NCBI GenBank assembly: GCA_907163375.1
Contig: CAJQUW010005778.1
Location: forward strand, 62,001 to 126,000
From: Prostheceraeus crozeri
Taxonomy: Eukaryota; Platyhelminthes; Polycladida; Euryleptidae
Direction: 5' to 3'
Length of the DNA stretch: 64,000 bases
In this document: positions 62,326 to 64,000 of the stretch, piece by piece
Position numbering within the stretch: the first letter of the stretch is position 1
Layout: each line of letters opens with the position of its first letter
Position numbers and translations under genes: made by a program
Notes under the pieces: model-generated
Told to the model about the DNA's origin: nothing
The model's database searches: none
What the model saw: the letters and a program-made list of their open reading frames with translations, nothing else

Positions 62326-62931
62326 ATGCCAAAACGTACTGCCGCAGAAGCTTTTTCGTTTTACATGCCGATTTTACTAAACTTAATTAAAGAAGAGCAC
62401 AAGGAAACTGCGAATAAATACTTTGAAGAGTGGAAGTTAGAAATTCAATCGAGAAAGAAGAACAAATTGGACTCTCAAAAACAAGTGGAGGATATTACAG
62501 TAAAAATAGAACAGTATCTTAACACTACTACAATTCCTCAGTTCAATGTTACAAAAGAACATTTCATTACCATCGAAGATAGTGCTACTATGATTTCAAA
62601 ACTGATTGCAAGTGATAAAGTGCACCATGGGTCGTTGCTGAGAAGTGCTGCTTATCAAGGTTATGGATTTAAAAGAATTCTGGAATTGAGTGACAATAAA
62701 AAAAACAGATTTGTGGCAAACTTGGAACTATTTAGAATTTCCTATAACGTAAGTTATTGTTATTTCTTGATGAACTTATCAGATCTAATTCTACCACACG
62801 TATTATTTTTAAATTCATCAATGCCCATTAGTTTTGTTAGAAAACATTTTAAAGAAATCAAAATTTATATAGAAAAATTGAATCAACCGACAACTATAGA
62901 AGAAATGAGGTTTGGTTCCCAAGATGAATGA
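62326..62931 (+). CDS. Polinton accessory protein (201 aa), copy 2
   Basis: Identical at protein level, by eye, to the product of 43905-44510, with the same start context. Conservation of the frame in both copies supports a real protein. Function unknown. Confidence 0.65.
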   Translation: MPKRTAAEAFSFYMPILLNLIKEEHKETANKYFEEWKLEIQSRKKNKLDSQKQVEDITVKIEQYLNTTTIPQFNVTKEHFITIEDSATMISKLIASDKVHHGSLLRSAAYQGYGFKRILELSDNKKNRFVANLELFRISYNVSYCYFLMNLSDLILPHVLFLNSSMPISFVRKHFKEIKIYIEKLNQPTTIEEMRFGSQDE

Positions 62932-63025
62932 ACATTAACTGTGTTGTTTCACTTTTTAAGATATGTGCAATGTACATACATATTTGATGTATACATATTT
63001 ATGAAGACTTCTTTATAAGTAGTAA

Positions 63026-63595
63026 CGCATTTTGGATTATTTTGAAATGTAATTAAATTTTCTTTTGTTCTCCAGTCTAATGGTAGTAGACTGCTATTGT
63101 ATAGATCTATATTTCAGTATGTAACATAATCTTTGGTATTTAAGAATGATTCATGGAACTTAGTAGTATTGCATTTTGGATTATTTTGAAATGTAATTAA
63201 ATTTTCTTTTGTTCTCCAGTCTAATGGTAGTAGACTGACATTGTACAATTGTATGATAAGATTGATTGTTGTATTATTATATTTGATATTTAAGAATGAT
63301 TCATGGAACTTAGTAGTATTGCATTTTGGATTATTTTGAAATGTAATTAAATTTTCTTTTGTTCTCCAGTCTAATGGTAGTAGACTGACATTGTACAATT
63401 GTATGATAAGATTGATTGTTGTATTATTATATTTGATATTTAAGAATGATTCATGGAACTTAGTAGTATTGCATTTTGGATTATTTTGAAATGTAATTAA
63501 ATTTTCTTTTGTTCTCCAGTCTAATGGTAGTAGACTGACATTGTACAATTGTGTGATAAGATTAATTGTTGTATTATTATATTTGATGCAAAATA
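63026..63595. repeat. 150-bp tandem repeat array, copy 2
   Basis: Units start at about 63027, 63171, 63321 and 63471. The first unit has diverged in its second half. The minus strand is again open through three units (63114-63548). Confidence 0.9.
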
Positions 63596-63668
63596 CACTG
63601 CCGTTGTTTTCATTTTCCTGTACAAGAAGTAGACATTATTACAGTTATTGGAATTTATTTCATTTAAA

Positions 63669-63917
63669 ATGAATGATGAAAATCCGACAGTTATACTGAG
63701 TAATATAGGTGATATATTACCTCAGGTTAATAACATGACTGAGTTCTTAGAAATATACGACAAACAAACAACTACGTATTTCGATTTAAATAGCATTTCA
63801 GAAGATTGTTTTCAAAATATTTATTCAAAATATTTCTTTAAAAAATGGAAGAAACAAAAATGGAAGAAACCGCAAGAATATATCCTTCGTTATCATATGA
63901 ACGTAGTTCTACTTTAA
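63669..63917 (+). CDS. Small Polinton protein (82 aa), copy 2
   Basis: Same as the product of 45254-45502, with the same overlap with the following gene. Confidence 0.5.
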   Translation: MNDENPTVILSNIGDILPQVNNMTEFLEIYDKQTTTYFDLNSISEDCFQNIYSKYFFKKWKKQKWKKPQEYILRYHMNVVLL

Positions 63918-64000
63918 TGGACATTGAAAAGATTAACATTGAAAAAATGAACATTGAAAAACACAAAGATAGAGTACGCTATATGAAAGATAAGGAATCT
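63845..64000 (+). CDS. Polinton membrane protein, copy 2, cut by window end
   Basis: N-terminal 52 codons of the protein described at 45430-46122. The hydrophobic segments lie beyond the window. Confidence 0.6.
   Translation, partial: MEETKMEETARIYPSLSYERSSTLMDIEKINIEKMNIEKHKDRVRYMKDKES

Larger units (their letters stand above)
61466..64000 (+). mobile_element. Polinton copy 2, left part only
   Basis: The sequence starts two bases inside the left TIR (TAATGGGTAAAAGACC) and parallels copy 1 from 43046 onward with scattered substitutions and small length differences. It includes the TIR with its extra internal duplication, the 201-aa gene, the 150-bp tandem array and the next two gene starts. 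It is in the same orientation as copy 1 and leaves the window at 64000. The differences show that it is not a verbatim copy of the same read set. Confidence 0.93.

Noticed and set aside
1-64000. tRNA and rRNA genes
   Set aside because: I saw no cloverleaf with A and B box sequences and no conserved rRNA segments while reading both strands, although a covariance-model search would be more sensitive.

Overview
This window looks like a repeat-dominated stretch of an animal nuclear genome, most likely a marine invertebrate. The evidence is split host coding sequence with canonical splice sites, many metazoan transposon families, low GC, and no bacterial operon structure. The palindrome TAGGCCTA is frequent, which may hint at an ambulacrarian such as an echinoderm or acorn worm, but that is weak. 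The only convincing host coding sequence is one immunoglobulin-domain exon (4487-4798, minus strand) with an AG acceptor and a GTGAGT donor, both phase 1. A decayed relative of it lies at 3040-3140. Almost everything else is mobile DNA.

Layout. 1-9.4 kb holds old fragments: LINE pieces, two Penelope-like relics with GIY-YIG endonuclease, and a Tc1/mariner relic. 9.4-12.4 kb is a three-level nest, a LINE tail split by one hAT element that is itself split by a second hAT; both hATs keep exact 8-bp target duplications. 12.8-16.6 kb holds a third Penelope-like relic, a LINE scrap and unassigned DNA. 17.0-19.5 kb is a PIF/Harbinger element with a convergent Myb/SANT gene. 19.8-24.9 kb is a young Gypsy LTR retrotransposon whose two 159-bp LTRs differ at one site. 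25.1-26.9 kb is a mariner-type element with about 165-bp inverted repeats and a DD41D-spaced transposase. 28.8-29.4 kb is a LINE tail. 29.4-32.5 kb is a pogo/Tigger-type element. 34.3-38.9 kb is a 4.5-kb foldback palindrome with a second, related palindrome at its core and a 343-bp unit triplicated in one arm. 39.0-39.8 kb is a second Harbinger transposase, and 40.3-42.9 kb a LINE on the minus strand.

From 43,044 to 61,365 lies a full-length Polinton/Maverick with terminal inverted repeats starting AGT. It carries a protein-primed DNA polymerase B, packaging ATPase, major and minor capsid proteins, adenain-like protease, rve integrase, small hydrophobic virion-type proteins, a PLA2-like region, a fibre-like coiled coil and several unknown genes. 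It is a fossil with roughly ten interruptions, but young. After a 100-N assembly gap a second, nearly identical Polinton starts in the same orientation and runs off the window.

The most striking unexplained signal is in the Polinton. A family of short double-hairpin palindromes (cores GGGCGAAGCCC, GGAGCTTCGCTCC, GGCTAAAGCC, GGACATC-GATGTCC) is scattered through the TIRs, the spacers and, repeatedly, inside coding sequence. There it stays in frame and adds peptides such as SRASP to the polymerase and to a neighbouring gene. Also notable are a TTTTTWTTAAAAATG-like box at most Polinton start codons and an unassigned gene that may have a sliding-clamp fold.
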